Origin: Mameliella sp. CS4
Lineage (GTDB): Bacteria > Pseudomonadota > Alphaproteobacteria > Rhodobacterales > Rhodobacteraceae
Length of the DNA stretch: 64,000 nt
Direction of reading: 5' to 3'
NCBI RefSeq assembly: GCF_019392335.1
Contig: NZ_JAHXRQ010000002.1
Span: 248,001-312,000, forward strand
Each line of letters begins with the position of its first letter. Position 1 is the stretch's first letter. Below the pieces are notes generated by a model. That model searched no databases, had not been told where the DNA came from, and saw nothing but the letters and a program-made list of their open reading frames with translations. Positions 28,419 to 37,105 of the stretch are shown piece after piece. A program made the translations under genes and the position numbers.

Positions 28419-30392
28419 CTACTCCGCGGCCACAGAGGCCGGATCGACCAGGGTCACGATATCGCGCATGATCGTGTTCAGCTCGAAATCCTTGGGCGTA
28501 TAGACCTGTGCCACGCCCATGCCTTTCAGGCGCCGGGCATCCTCGTCCGGGATGATGCCACCAACGATCACGGGCACATGGCCCAATCCCTCGGCTCGCA
28601 TCCGGTTCATCAGGTCCTCGACCAGCGGGATATGGCTGCCCGACAAGATCGACAGGCCAACCACATGCGCCCCCTCCTTGGCGGCCTCGACGATTTGATC
28701 CGGGGTCAGGCGGATGCCCTCATAGTCGATCTCCATGCCGCAGTCGCGGGCGCGAAAGGCGATCTGCTCGGCGCCATTGGAATGGCCGTCCAGCCCCGGT
28801 TTGCCCACGAGGAAGCGCAGCCGCTTGCCCAGCTTGTCGCTGACCGCGTCCACCGCCTCGCGCAAGTCGTCCAGCCCCTCGGTCTTGTTGGAAACAGAGC
28901 GCGACACGCCCGTGGGGCCGCGGTATTCGCCGAAGACGCTGCGCATCTGCGCCGCCCATTCGCCGGTGGTGACGCCCGCCTTTGCGCAGGTGATCGAGGC
29001 CGGCATGACATTCTCGCCCGCCGCCGCCGCTGCGCGCAGGTCGGCAAGGGCTGTCTTGACCGCCGTCTCGTCGCGTTCGGCCCGCCAGGCGTTCAGGCGG
29101 TCGATCTGATCCTGTTCCACCGCCGGGTCGACCGTCATGATGCCGCCGTCCTCGTCCATCAGCGGGCTGGGTTCGCCGTGCTGGAACTTGTTGACGCCCA
29201 CCACGGTGGTCTCGCCGCGCTCGATCCGGTTCAGCCGCTCGGCGTTGCTGTCGACCAGACGGCCCTTCATGTATTCGATGGCCTCGACGGCGCCGCCCAT
29301 GCCGTCGATCAGGGACAGTTCGTGCCGCGCGCCCTCTTTCAGGGCCTCGACCTTGGCATCCACCGCCGGGTTGCCGTCAAAGAGGTCGTCGAATTCCAGC
29401 AGGTCGGTTTCATAGGCCATGATCTGCTGCATTCGCATCGACCATTGCTGATCCCAGGGGCGGGGCAGGCCAAGTGCCTCGTTCCACGCGGGCAGCTGCA
29501 CGGCGCGGGCGCGGGCCTTTTTCGACAAGGTGACGGCCAGCATCTCGATCAGGATACGGTAGACGTTGTTTTCCGGCTGCTGTTCGGTCAGGCCAAGGCT
29601 GTTGACCTGCACGCCATAGCGGAAACGGCGATACTTGGGATCCTCGACGCCGTAGCGGGTGGCGCAGATTTCGTCCCAGAGGTCGACAAAGGCGCGCATC
29701 TTGCACATCTCGGTCACGAACCGGATGCCCGCATTGACGAAAAAGCTGATCCGCCCGACCAGCCGGGGGAAATCTTCTGCCGGAACGCGGGTCTTCAGCT
29801 CGTCCAGAACGGCTGTGGCCGTGGCCAGCGCAAAGGCCAGTTCCTGTTCCGGTGTCGCGCCCGCCTCTTGCAGGTGGTAGGAACAGACGTTCATCGGGTT
29901 CCACTTGGGCACATTGGTGTAGCAATACTCGGCCACGTCCCCGATCAGCTTGAGCGAGGGTTTCGGGGGACAGATATAGGTGCCGCGGCTCAGGTATTCC
30001 TTGATGAGGTCGTTCTGTACCGTGCCCTGCAGCTTGGCGACATCGGCCCCCTGTTCCTCGGCCACCGCGATATAGAGCGACAGCAGCCAGGGCGCCGTGG
30101 CATTGATGGTCATCGAGGTGTTCATCTGCTCCAGCGGGATCTCGTCAAAGAGTGACCGCATGTCGCCCAGATGGCAGACCGGCACGCCGACCTTGCCCAC
30201 CTCGCCCTTTGCCAGGATATGATCGCTGTCATAGCCCGTCTGCGTGGGCAGGTCGAAAGCCACGGAAAGCCCGGTCTGCCCCTTGGCAAGATTGTTGCGG
30301 TAAAGCGCGTTCGAGGCCTTGGCCGTGGAGTGGCCCGCATAGGTGCGGATCAGCCAGGGCTTGTCGCGGGGCGGCATCTGGGTCTCGGTCAT
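28419..30392 (-). CDS. ecm: Ethylmalonyl-CoA mutase (MeaA family)
   Basis: 657 aa, coenzyme B12-dependent. It converts (2R)-ethylmalonyl-CoA to methylsuccinyl-CoA. The N-terminal substrate barrel has WLIRTYAGHSTAKASNALYR and GLSVAFDLPTQTGYDSDH. The C-terminal cobalamin domain has GLDGHSNGAEQIAF with the B12-ligand His, then GGIIPDEDARRLKGMGV. These pieces match Ecm more closely than methylmalonyl-CoA mutase, and the length (about 650) fits Ecm. The ATG at 30392 is preceded by GGAGG five bases upstream. Its proximity to ccr and mch supports the pathway. Confidence 0.95.
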   Translation of the reverse strand: MTETQMPPRDKPWLIRTYAGHSTAKASNALYRNNLAKGQTGLSVAFDLPTQTGYDSDHILAKGEVGKVGVPVCHLGDMRSLFDEIPLEQMNTSMTINATAPWLLSLYIAVAEEQGADVAKLQGTVQNDLIKEYLSRGTYICPPKPSLKLIGDVAEYCYTNVPKWNPMNVCSYHLQEAGATPEQELAFALATATAVLDELKTRVPAEDFPRLVGRISFFVNAGIRFVTEMCKMRAFVDLWDEICATRYGVEDPKYRRFRYGVQVNSLGLTEQQPENNVYRILIEMLAVTLSKKARARAVQLPAWNEALGLPRPWDQQWSMRMQQIMAYETDLLEFDDLFDGNPAVDAKVEALKEGARHELSLIDGMGGAVEAIEYMKGRLVDSNAERLNRIERGETTVVGVNKFQHGEPSPLMDEDGGIMTVDPAVEQDQIDRLNAWRAERDETAVKTALADLRAAAAAGENVMPASITCAKAGVTTGEWAAQMRSVFGEYRGPTGVSRSVSNKTEGLDDLREAVDAVSDKLGKRLRFLVGKPGLDGHSNGAEQIAFRARDCGMEIDYEGIRLTPDQIVEAAKEGAHVVGLSILSGSHIPLVEDLMNRMRAEGLGHVPVIVGGIIPDEDARRLKGMGVAQVYTPKDFELNTIMRDIVTLVDPASVAAE

Positions 30393-30588
30393 CGGGGCCT
30401 CCGTGGCGTGAATCATTGTTCGCAATCTTGTTGCGTCCGGATTGGGATACGCGAAAGATTATGTCGCTGTCAATTCGCCGCATCGCAGCGCGAGCAGATG
30501 CAGCATAGGCGAGGTGCCAAGGCGCGGCAAAGCGCGTTGCGCGGGCCGGGCCTGCCTAGCCGCAGGTCAAAAGGGGCGGGCTGACGGG

Positions 30589-30640
30589 TTTTGTACAAAA
30601 TGCTGGAAACGGCGTACGTTTTGTACAAAACGTACAAAAC
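30589..30640. promoter_or_regulatory. Palindrome array TTTTGTACAAAA between ecm and the acyltransferase
   Basis: TTTTGTACAAAA occurs at 30589-30600 and again at 30619-30630. The second copy is the centre of a perfect 22-bp palindrome at 30614-30635, and a further half-site CGTACAAAAC lies at 30631-30640. Box centres are 30 bp apart. The array lies about 48 bases before the acyltransferase ATG and about 196 before ecm, so it overlaps the expected acyltransferase promoter. Such spacing suggests a TetR- or GntR-like dimer binding twice. The regulator is unknown. Confidence 0.7.
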
Positions 30641-30688
30641 TTCGGCCGGGCTTGTCGCTGGCCTCACAGCCTGCAAAAGTCCTGCAGA

Positions 30689-32032
30689 ATGACCGCGCCC
30701 GTGACCCTTCCGCTCTGGCTGTTCGCCCTGATCTTCGCCTTTGCCGCGGTGAGTTTCGCGACGCATTTCCTGTTTCCCTCCGTGCGTTGGTTCCTGCGCA
30801 GGCGCCTGGAAAAGGCCGTGGCCCGGCTGAATGAAAGGCTGGAACGGCCGATCGAACCTTTCCGCCTGTTGCGCCGCTATGACCTGATCCAGCGCCTGCT
30901 TTATCACCCCGAGGTGATGCAGGCGATTGTCGAGTACGCCGCCAAGAACGGCGTGCGCGAAGATGTGGCCTTTGAAAAGGCCCGCCGCTATGCCCGTGAA
31001 ATCGTGCCGTCTTTCTCGGCTTTCGCCTATTTCGGGCTGGGCCTGCGCGGGGCGCGCTGGCTGTCGAACACGCTGTACCGCGTGCGCCTCGGCCACCACG
31101 AGGCCAGCGCGCTCAGCGCCATCGACCCCGAGGCGACGGTGATTTTCGTCATGAATCACCGGTCGAACATGGACTATGTGCTGGTCACGCACCTGGCGGC
31201 CAACCGGTCGGCCCTGTCCTATGCGGTGGGCGAGTGGGCGCAGGTCTGGCCATTGTCACAGCTGATCCGCGCGATGGGGGCCTATTTCATCCGGCGCAAA
31301 TCGCGCGACGCGCTCTATCGCAAGGTCTTGCGGCGCTATGTGCAGATGGCCACAAGCGGTGGGGTCACGCAGGCCATTTTCCCCGAAGGCGGGTTGAGCC
31401 TGGACGGCGCCCTGGCAGAGCCGAAGGTCGGGTTGCTCACCTATATTCTCGACGATCTGGACCTGTCCGCGCGTGATGTCGTCTTTGTTCCGGTGGGTCT
31501 GAACTATGACCGCGTGCTCGAGGACAAGGTCCTGACGAAGGCCGGGCAAAGCGGCACGCGGCGCTTCGATGCCTCTGTCAGCCGGGTGATCCGGGGTCTT
31601 TTCCGCCAAGTATGGCTGAGGGTGACGGGGCGGTTCCATCGTTTCGGCTATGCGGCGGTCAGCTTTGGCGCTCCCCTGTCGCTGAAGGCCAACGCCTCCC
31701 TGGTCGGGGATGCGCCGGGGCTGGCCCAGGAACTGATGTCCCGGATCGCCGGTATTGTCCCGGTGCTGCCGGTGCCGCTTGTCGCCTACCTTCTTATGCG
31801 CGGCCCGCAAAGCCGCGCCGACCTTGAAACCGCCTGTTCTGCCGCGCTCGACAAGCTCCCGGATGCGCATGTCCACCTGCCCCGCAAAAGCAGAGACTAT
31901 GCCGTCGAGGTGGGCCTGCGCGCCCTTGTCGAACGTGGCATCGTGCAGGAGGTGGATGGCAGCTTTGCCGTCGTGCCCGACCAGGCCGTGCTGGCCAGCT
32001 ACTACGCGCGTTCCATCGAACACCTGTTCTGA
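30689..32032 (+). CDS. Glycerol-3-phosphate acyltransferase-like (PlsB/PlsC superfamily) membrane protein
   Basis: 447 aa. The N-terminus has one membrane helix (TLPLWLFALIFAFAAVSFAT). The acyltransferase block I, VIFVMNHRSNMDYVLV, is the HxxxxD motif, and IFPEGGLSLDG is block III. The remaining C-terminal part is PlsB-like, with a helical end. It probably acylates glycerol-3-phosphate or lysophosphatidate at the inner membrane, but substrate and position specificity are unclear. A tandem palindrome array lies just upstream. The gene is divergent from ecm and precedes ccr by 231 bases. Confidence 0.8.
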   Translation: MTAPVTLPLWLFALIFAFAAVSFATHFLFPSVRWFLRRRLEKAVARLNERLERPIEPFRLLRRYDLIQRLLYHPEVMQAIVEYAAKNGVREDVAFEKARRYAREIVPSFSAFAYFGLGLRGARWLSNTLYRVRLGHHEASALSAIDPEATVIFVMNHRSNMDYVLVTHLAANRSALSYAVGEWAQVWPLSQLIRAMGAYFIRRKSRDALYRKVLRRYVQMATSGGVTQAIFPEGGLSLDGALAEPKVGLLTYILDDLDLSARDVVFVPVGLNYDRVLEDKVLTKAGQSGTRRFDASVSRVIRGLFRQVWLRVTGRFHRFGYAAVSFGAPLSLKANASLVGDAPGLAQELMSRIAGIVPVLPVPLVAYLLMRGPQSRADLETACSAALDKLPDAHVHLPRKSRDYAVEVGLRALVERGIVQEVDGSFAVVPDQAVLASYYARSIEHLF

Positions 32033-32263
32033 TCCGGCCCCGCGCCGCGATCCCGTGCCGCGCAGGCCCTGGCCTGCGGGCTCTGCAGGCGTGCAATGCT
32101 GCGCGCGCACCAGAATTTCTGCACCTGCGGGGTCATAAAATTACAAAATCGGACGGAATGATGTTGCAATGTTGCGCGACGGCGAATATTCCAAGGGTCA
32201 GCCCCGCGATTCTGCGCCGCAGAACCGGTCCGAACATCAACACTGGCTCAACAGGAGGCCGTC

Positions 32264-33550
32264 ATGGCTCTGGACACGCAAACAGGCATCGCCCAGTACG
32301 ATGCACCGGAAAAGGACCTCTACGAAGTCGGCGAAATGCCCCCGATGGGCTACGTCCCCAAGAAGATGTACGCTTGGGCGATCCGCCGCGACCGTCATGG
32401 CGATCCGGAGCAGAGCTTTCAGCAGGAAGTGGTCGACGTCTGGGACATCGACAGCCACGAAGTGCTGGTTCTCGTCATGGCCGCCGGCGTCAACTACAAC
32501 GGCGTCTGGGCCGGCAAGGGCGTTCCGATCTCTCCCTTCGACGTTCACGGCCAGGAGTTCCACGTTGCGGGCTCCGACGCCGCGGGCATCGTCTGGAAAG
32601 TCGGCGACAAGGTGAAAAACTGGAAGGTCGGCGACGAGGTTGTCATCCACTGTAACCAGGACGACGGCGACGACGAGGAATGCAACGGCGGCGACCCGAT
32701 GTTTTCGCCCTCGCAGCGGATCTGGGGCTACGAGACCGGCGACGGCTCTTTCGCGCAGTTCACCAAGGTGCAGGCCCAGCAGCTGATGCCGCGACCCAAG
32801 CACCTGACCTGGGAAGAAAGCGCCTGCTACACGCTGACCCTGGCAACCGCCTACCGGATGCTTTTCGGCCACCACCCGCATGAGCTCAAGCCCGGCCAGA
32901 ATGTCCTGGTCTGGGGCGCCTCGGGCGGCCTTGGGTCCTACGCGATCCAGCTGGCGAACACTGCGGGCGCGAATGCAATCGGCGTGATCTCGGACGAGAG
33001 CAAGCGCCAGTTCGTGATGGATCAGGGCGCCAAAGGGGTCATCAACCGCAAGGACTTCAACTGCTGGGGCCAGATGCCCACGGTCAACACGCCGGAATAC
33101 AATGCCTGGCTGAAAGAAGCGCGCAAGTTCGGCAAGGCGATCTGGGAGATCACCGGCAAGGGCGTGAGCGTCGACATGGTCTTTGAACACCCCGGCGAGG
33201 CGACCTTCCCGGTCTCCACCCTGGTGGTCAAGAAGGGCGGTATCGTGGTGATCTGTGCCGGCACCTCCGGTTACAACTGCACCTTCGACGTGCGTTACAT
33301 GTGGATGCACCAGAAGCGCCTGCAGGGATCCCACTTTGCCAACCTCAAGCAGGCTGCCTCGGCCAACCGGCTGATGATCGAGCGCCGTCTTGACCCCTGC
33401 ATGTCCGAGGTGTTCCCCTGGAACGAGATCCCGGCCGCGCACACCAAGATGATGAACAACGAGCACAAGCCCGGCAACATGTCGGTTCTGGTGCAGGCGC
33501 CCAAGACCGGGCTGCGCACGCTTGAGGATTGCCTGGACGCGCGCAAGTAA
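32264..33550 (+). CDS. ccr: Crotonyl-CoA carboxylase/reductase
   Basis: 428 aa MDR-type reductase that carboxylates crotonyl-CoA with CO2 and NADPH to ethylmalonyl-CoA, the committed step of the ethylmalonyl-CoA pathway. Signatures are PPMGYVPKKMYAWAIRRDRH, the Rossmann motif VWGASGGLGSYAIQLAN (from about residue 216), and MWMHQKRLQGSHFANLKQA near the C-terminus. The sequence and length match Rhodobacter Ccr closely. AGGAGG precedes the ATG. It is downstream of the acyltransferase and is followed by a terminator. Confidence 0.97.
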   Translation: MALDTQTGIAQYDAPEKDLYEVGEMPPMGYVPKKMYAWAIRRDRHGDPEQSFQQEVVDVWDIDSHEVLVLVMAAGVNYNGVWAGKGVPISPFDVHGQEFHVAGSDAAGIVWKVGDKVKNWKVGDEVVIHCNQDDGDDEECNGGDPMFSPSQRIWGYETGDGSFAQFTKVQAQQLMPRPKHLTWEESACYTLTLATAYRMLFGHHPHELKPGQNVLVWGASGGLGSYAIQLANTAGANAIGVISDESKRQFVMDQGAKGVINRKDFNCWGQMPTVNTPEYNAWLKEARKFGKAIWEITGKGVSVDMVFEHPGEATFPVSTLVVKKGGIVVICAGTSGYNCTFDVRYMWMHQKRLQGSHFANLKQAASANRLMIERRLDPCMSEVFPWNEIPAAHTKMMNNEHKPGNMSVLVQAPKTGLRTLEDCLDARK

Positions 33551-33578
33551 GATTCTCTTCGGCCTGACAGGCCTTCCG

Positions 33579-33615
33579 ACGCCCGCGAATCGCCCCCCGG
33601 CATCGCGGGCGTTTT
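33579..33615 (+). terminator. Terminator of ccr
   Basis: 10-bp perfect stem ACGCCCGCGA/TCGCGGGCGT with a 14-base loop, followed by TTTTAC. A typical intrinsic terminator 29 bases after the ccr stop. Confidence 0.85.
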
Positions 33616-33729
33616 ACGTTTCCGACTGGTCCTCAACGCTTTCAGTCACTTGGCGCGAGGCCCCCTCGCTATTTCTGGGGAGTTAGATTCCGTGAATTTT
33701 GCGCCCCGTCGGCGCATGCTAGAGTTGTC

Positions 33730-33744
33730 TTAATGAAGCGTTAA
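33730..33744 (+). promoter_or_regulatory. CtrA-type box TTAA-N7-TTAA before the luxR region
   Basis: TTAATGAAGCGTTAA, with the following C, fits the alphaproteobacterial CtrA consensus TTAA-N7-TTAAC exactly. It lies 22 bases before the ATG of the small gene at 33767 and about 160 before luxR. In roseobacters CtrA and quorum sensing are known to be linked, so the site is plausible, but a chance match is possible. Confidence 0.5.
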
Positions 33745-33766
33745 CCATCTATGCACGAGGCTGATC

Positions 33767-33976
33767 ATGGGACATGACTGGATTTTGGACGTTCTCACCG
33801 ACCTGAAAACATTCGCTCGGGCCAACGGCATGCCGTCGCTGGCCGCACAACTGGATGACGCCGCATTCGTGGCGCAGGCGGAGATCGCGTCCCAGGCCGA
33901 GGGTAATGGCATTGGGCTTTTTGTCGGGAAACGCACCGCGACTGGACGGGCTGATCGAGCGGCTCGAATCCGCTGA
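33767..33976 (+). CDS. Small protein overlapping the luxR start
   Basis: 69 aa, MGHDWILDVLTDLKTFARAN, then SLAAQLDDAAFVAQAEIASQ. The first 45 residues are helical and look genuinely coding, and I recall similar small proteins beside luxR in roseobacters. The last part (after about residue 47) lies in the luxR overlap and looks unconstrained. It overlaps luxR by 71 bases in another frame. It may be translated before luxR and couple its expression. Function is unknown. Confidence 0.5.
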   Translation: MGHDWILDVLTDLKTFARANGMPSLAAQLDDAAFVAQAEIASQAEGNGIGLFVGKRTATGRADRAARIR

Positions 33977-34643
33977 GGGACTCGAGGATCTGCAGATCCT
34001 CATCGAGGAACTGCGGGACAGATACGGGGTCGATCACATTGTCTATCATTGGGTCAACAGCAATGGCGAACAATATGGGTGCGGGACATATGACCTGGAA
34101 TGGGTCAACCGTTACCTCGAAAAGGGCTATCTGCGTGTCGATCCGGTGGTGGCGGGGTGCTATCAAAGGTTCCATCCCGTCGACTGGAAGCGACTGGACT
34201 GGTCCAGCAAGGCGGCGCGCGCCCTCATGCAGGATGCCATCGCCTATGGCATTGGCAACCAGGGCTATTCGATTCCGCTGCGCGGGCCGAACGGCCAGTT
34301 CGCCCTGTTTTCTCTCTCGCACAATTGCAGCGACGAAGAATGGGAGGATTTCACTGTAACCAGCCGGCGCGACCTGATCCTGGTGGCGCATTACTTCAAC
34401 CAGAAGGCACTGGAATTCGAACCGGGACGCACGCCTGACCCGGCACAGCCCTTGTCCCCGCGCGAGATCGAAGCCATGACCCTCCTCGCCGTGGGCTATA
34501 GTCGGGCGCAAGCCGCTGATACCCTTTCGATTTCCGAACATACCCTTCGGGTCTACGTCGAAAGCGCCCGCCACAAACTGGGCGCGTTGAACACCACCCA
34601 TGCGGTCGCCCGGGCCCTCAGTCGGGGGGTGATCGTGGTCTAA
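33906..34643 (+). CDS. luxR: LuxR family quorum-sensing transcriptional regulator
   Basis: 245 aa. The N-terminal autoinducer-binding domain spans about residues 15-160; VYHWVNSNGEQYGCGTYDLEW, Y..K.Y..VDPV and W..L are typical ligand-pocket features. The C-terminal HTH begins LSPREIEAMTLLAVGYS and continues through ISEHTLRVYVESARHKLGA. The start at 33906 overlaps a small upstream ORF; no strong Shine-Dalgarno is seen, which supports coupling. It is followed by luxI after 112 bases. Confidence 0.9.
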   Translation: MALGFLSGNAPRLDGLIERLESAEGLEDLQILIEELRDRYGVDHIVYHWVNSNGEQYGCGTYDLEWVNRYLEKGYLRVDPVVAGCYQRFHPVDWKRLDWSSKAARALMQDAIAYGIGNQGYSIPLRGPNGQFALFSLSHNCSDEEWEDFTVTSRRDLILVAHYFNQKALEFEPGRTPDPAQPLSPREIEAMTLLAVGYSRAQAADTLSISEHTLRVYVESARHKLGALNTTHAVARALSRGVIVV

Positions 34644-34755
34644 GGACGCGCTTTGGTAAAGCGTGCGTTGTAGCAGCGCGCGCTCAGGTTGAATCCCGTT
34701 AACCATTCCAGCGGCAGTCTTTCCCCATCGAATTCACATTCCGAGGGGAAACGAC

Positions 34756-35397
34756 ATGATCCGCTACATCTACGGCACCGACCTGCACAAGTTCCCGAAG
34801 CTGGCCGAAACCATGTTCCGCGACCGCGCGGACCAGTTCAAGACGCGCCTGGGCTGGGAAGTCACCGTCGATGAGGAAACCGGCTTCGAGCGTGACGAAT
34901 ACGACGACGAGAACCCGCTCTACGTCATCTGGGAAAACGCCGACGGCACGCACGGCGGTTCCATGCGCCTGCTGCCCACGACAGGCCGCACGATGGTGAA
35001 CGATCACTTCGTCCACCTGACCGACGGCGTGCGCATCCAGTCGCCGTTGATCTGGGAATGCACCCGGTTCTGCCTGGCCCGCGGCGCGACACCCGGTGTC
35101 GCGGCGGCCCTGATGCTGGCCGGCGGCGAGGTCATGCAGGAATTTGGCGTCGAACACTATGTCGGTGTCTTCGATGCCCGCATGGTGCGGATCTACCGCC
35201 GTATCGGGTCCTCCCCCGACGTGCTGGGCAGCCAGGGGAAGGGCCGCGAACAAATCAGCGTCGGCCTGTGGGAGTTCACCCCCGAAGGCCAGGCACAGGT
35301 GTCGAAGAGCGCGGGCATCACGCCGGAGATGTCCAAGCGCTGGTTCGCGCTGTCCTTTGGCCAGATCGTCCAGCCCAAGGAACTCGTGGCCGCCTGA
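34756..35397 (+). CDS. luxI: Acyl-homoserine-lactone synthase (LuxI family)
   Basis: 213 aa. The LuxI signatures are present: RDRADQFKTRLGWEV with the conserved Arg/Phe/Trp, DEYDDENPLYVIW with the paired acidic residues, SMRLLPTTG, and ECTRFCLARG. It makes an N-acyl-homoserine lactone from S-adenosylmethionine and an acyl-ACP. The acyl chain length cannot be predicted by eye. GAGGGG precedes the ATG. Partner luxR is directly upstream and a terminator follows. Confidence 0.95.
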   Translation: MIRYIYGTDLHKFPKLAETMFRDRADQFKTRLGWEVTVDEETGFERDEYDDENPLYVIWENADGTHGGSMRLLPTTGRTMVNDHFVHLTDGVRIQSPLIWECTRFCLARGATPGVAAALMLAGGEVMQEFGVEHYVGVFDARMVRIYRRIGSSPDVLGSQGKGREQISVGLWEFTPEGQAQVSKSAGITPEMSKRWFALSFGQIVQPKELVAA

Positions 35398-35427
35398 GAG
35401 GCACCGGTCATCGCCGCGTCCGTCCGG

Positions 35428-35460
35428 CGCGCGTGGGCTACGGCCCGCGCGCGTTTTTTC
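35428..35460 (+). terminator. Terminator of luxI
   Basis: Stem CGCGCGTGGGC/GCCCGCGCGCG (one G-T wobble) with a four-base loop, followed by TTTTTTCTT. Strong intrinsic terminator. Confidence 0.9.
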
Positions 35461-35569
35461 TTGTCTGCAGAGCAGGGGCGGGTGGCACCTGCGGTGACGG
35501 GAATTTTCCACGGGAAGATCTGGCAAAGGGTTCTGGTGGCCGCGCTTGGCGCGGGATAGGGTGTGCCGC

Positions 35570-37105
35570 ATGACAGTTCCCGCCCTTGTATTCTCCGACG
35601 ACCAGGCCGCCGCCTATGACAGCGTGACCGAGCTTTTGCGCGGCGCGGGGGTCGACCTGGACGAAGGCCTGTGCCTGCCCGCGCAGGAAGGCCGCTCGCG
35701 CGTCATGGCCCTGATGGGCAAGGCGGGCAGCGGCAAGACATTGCTTCTGGCCGAGTTGGTCAAGGCGCTGGACGCGGTGGGTGTCGAGACCGTATCGGGC
35801 GACTACGAAAGCCGCCGCGCGCGCGAAAAGCGGACCCTGGCGGTGCTTGCGCCGACCAACAAGGCGGCCAGCGTGTTGCGGATGCGCGGCGTGCCCGCGA
35901 CCACCATTCACCGCATCATCTATACCCCGGTCTATGACCCTGAATACGAGCGCGTTGCAGAATGGCTGATGGGCAACGAGGACGAGCGCCCCGAGATCGA
36001 GGGCCTGGCCGATATCGCGCTGGACCGGGCACTGGCGGTCTATGAACAGCACAAGTCGATTCCGGCGGCACTTGCGGCGGCGGGATTGCGCGGCAGCGAT
36101 TTCATCACCGGCTGGAAGCGGCGGGAAGAGCCGCTGGACATCGGATTTGTCGACGAATCCTCGATGCTGGACGAACGGCAGTTCGACGACCTTTGCGAGA
36201 TCTTTCCCAATCTCGTCCTTTTTGGCGACCCCGCGCAGCTGGCTCCGGTGAACCAGTCTGGCAAGATGGTCTTTGACGGGATGAAGGACAGCCAGAAACG
36301 CGAGCTGCACCGCATCCATCGCCAAGAAGCAGACAACCCGATCCTGGACCTCGCTCATGCGCTGGCGGACCCGGCGCTGGGCTTCGAGGATTTCGAGCGC
36401 ATGGTCGAAGAGGCCGCGCGCAAAGATGATCGGGTGGTCTACGCCAACCGGGTCGAGGTGGACCTGATGGCGCGTTCGCCGGTGCTGGTCTGGCGCAATG
36501 CCACGCGAATCCGGTTGATCAATGCCTTTCGTCGCGTGCACGAGGCGCCCGAGGACAGTCTTCTGCCGGGGGAACCGCTGATCTGTGACGGGATTGAGCT
36601 GCCCCTCAAGCATCGGCGCAAGCGGCTGGACCTTGAGGCGCGAGGGCTGATCAAGGGCGCGCAGGTGATCTATCTTGGCCCGGGCAAGAAGCCCGGGTTT
36701 TCACGGCTGCACGTCGTGGGGGCGATAGAGCCGCAGGTCTCGGCGGCCTCGATCGTGAAGATCGAGAAACCCGAGGAGGAAGAACCCTTCATTCCCTTCG
36801 CGGCACGGATGGGGGCCACCTTCCTGCATGGGGCGGCGGTGACGATCCACAAGGCGCAGGGGTCGCAGTGGGAGGAGGTGCAGGTCTTTGCGCCCGACCT
36901 TTACGCGGCGGCCAGGGCCGGGCGGAACGAGGCCGGGCAACCGCTGTGGAAACGGCTGGCTTATGTGGCGATCACCCGGGCGCAATCGCGGCTTTACTGG
37001 GTTGTTCGCAACAGGTTGTCACGGCCGTCGGGCGCGTTGCGGATCGATGACCTGAGTGCGCCGGCGGCGCCGTTGGAACTGACGGCGGAAGACCCGGCGC
37101 TCTGA
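35570..37105 (+). CDS. RecD/UvrD-like ATP-dependent DNA helicase
   Basis: 511 aa superfamily 1 helicase. Walker A is GKAGSGKT at about residues 50-57. Walker B-like FVDESSML, motif III GDPAQLAPV, and the C-terminal motifs VTIHKAQGSQWEEV and YVAITRAQSRLYWVV are all visible. It lacks RecD N-terminal domains and any RecBC partner. Related stand-alone proteins in alphaproteobacteria are annotated as RecD-like or AAA-type helicases. A role in DNA repair or recombination is inferred only. The start is ATG at 35570. Confidence 0.85.
   Translation: MTVPALVFSDDQAAAYDSVTELLRGAGVDLDEGLCLPAQEGRSRVMALMGKAGSGKTLLLAELVKALDAVGVETVSGDYESRRAREKRTLAVLAPTNKAASVLRMRGVPATTIHRIIYTPVYDPEYERVAEWLMGNEDERPEIEGLADIALDRALAVYEQHKSIPAALAAAGLRGSDFITGWKRREEPLDIGFVDESSMLDERQFDDLCEIFPNLVLFGDPAQLAPVNQSGKMVFDGMKDSQKRELHRIHRQEADNPILDLAHALADPALGFEDFERMVEEAARKDDRVVYANRVEVDLMARSPVLVWRNATRIRLINAFRRVHEAPEDSLLPGEPLICDGIELPLKHRRKRLDLEARGLIKGAQVIYLGPGKKPGFSRLHVVGAIEPQVSAASIVKIEKPEEEEPFIPFAARMGATFLHGAAVTIHKAQGSQWEEVQVFAPDLYAAARAGRNEAGQPLWKRLAYVAITRAQSRLYWVVRNRLSRPSGALRIDDLSAPAAPLELTAEDPAL

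Noticed and set aside
30689..32032. Reading the acyltransferase as part of the ethylmalonyl-CoA pathway
   Set aside because: Motifs HxxxxD and FPEG are of PlsB/PlsC type; no CoA-mutase or reductase features. Only proximity links it.
34650..34668. Inverted repeat CGCTTT-GGT-AAAGCG between luxR and luxI considered as a lux box
   Set aside because: Arms are only 6 bp and the sequence does not fit the 20-bp lux-box pattern; it may be a luxR hairpin, so no site was called.
35570..37105. Helicase as part of a phage-defence system
   Set aside because: No nuclease, sensor or second defence gene flanks it; neighbours are luxI and metabolic genes.
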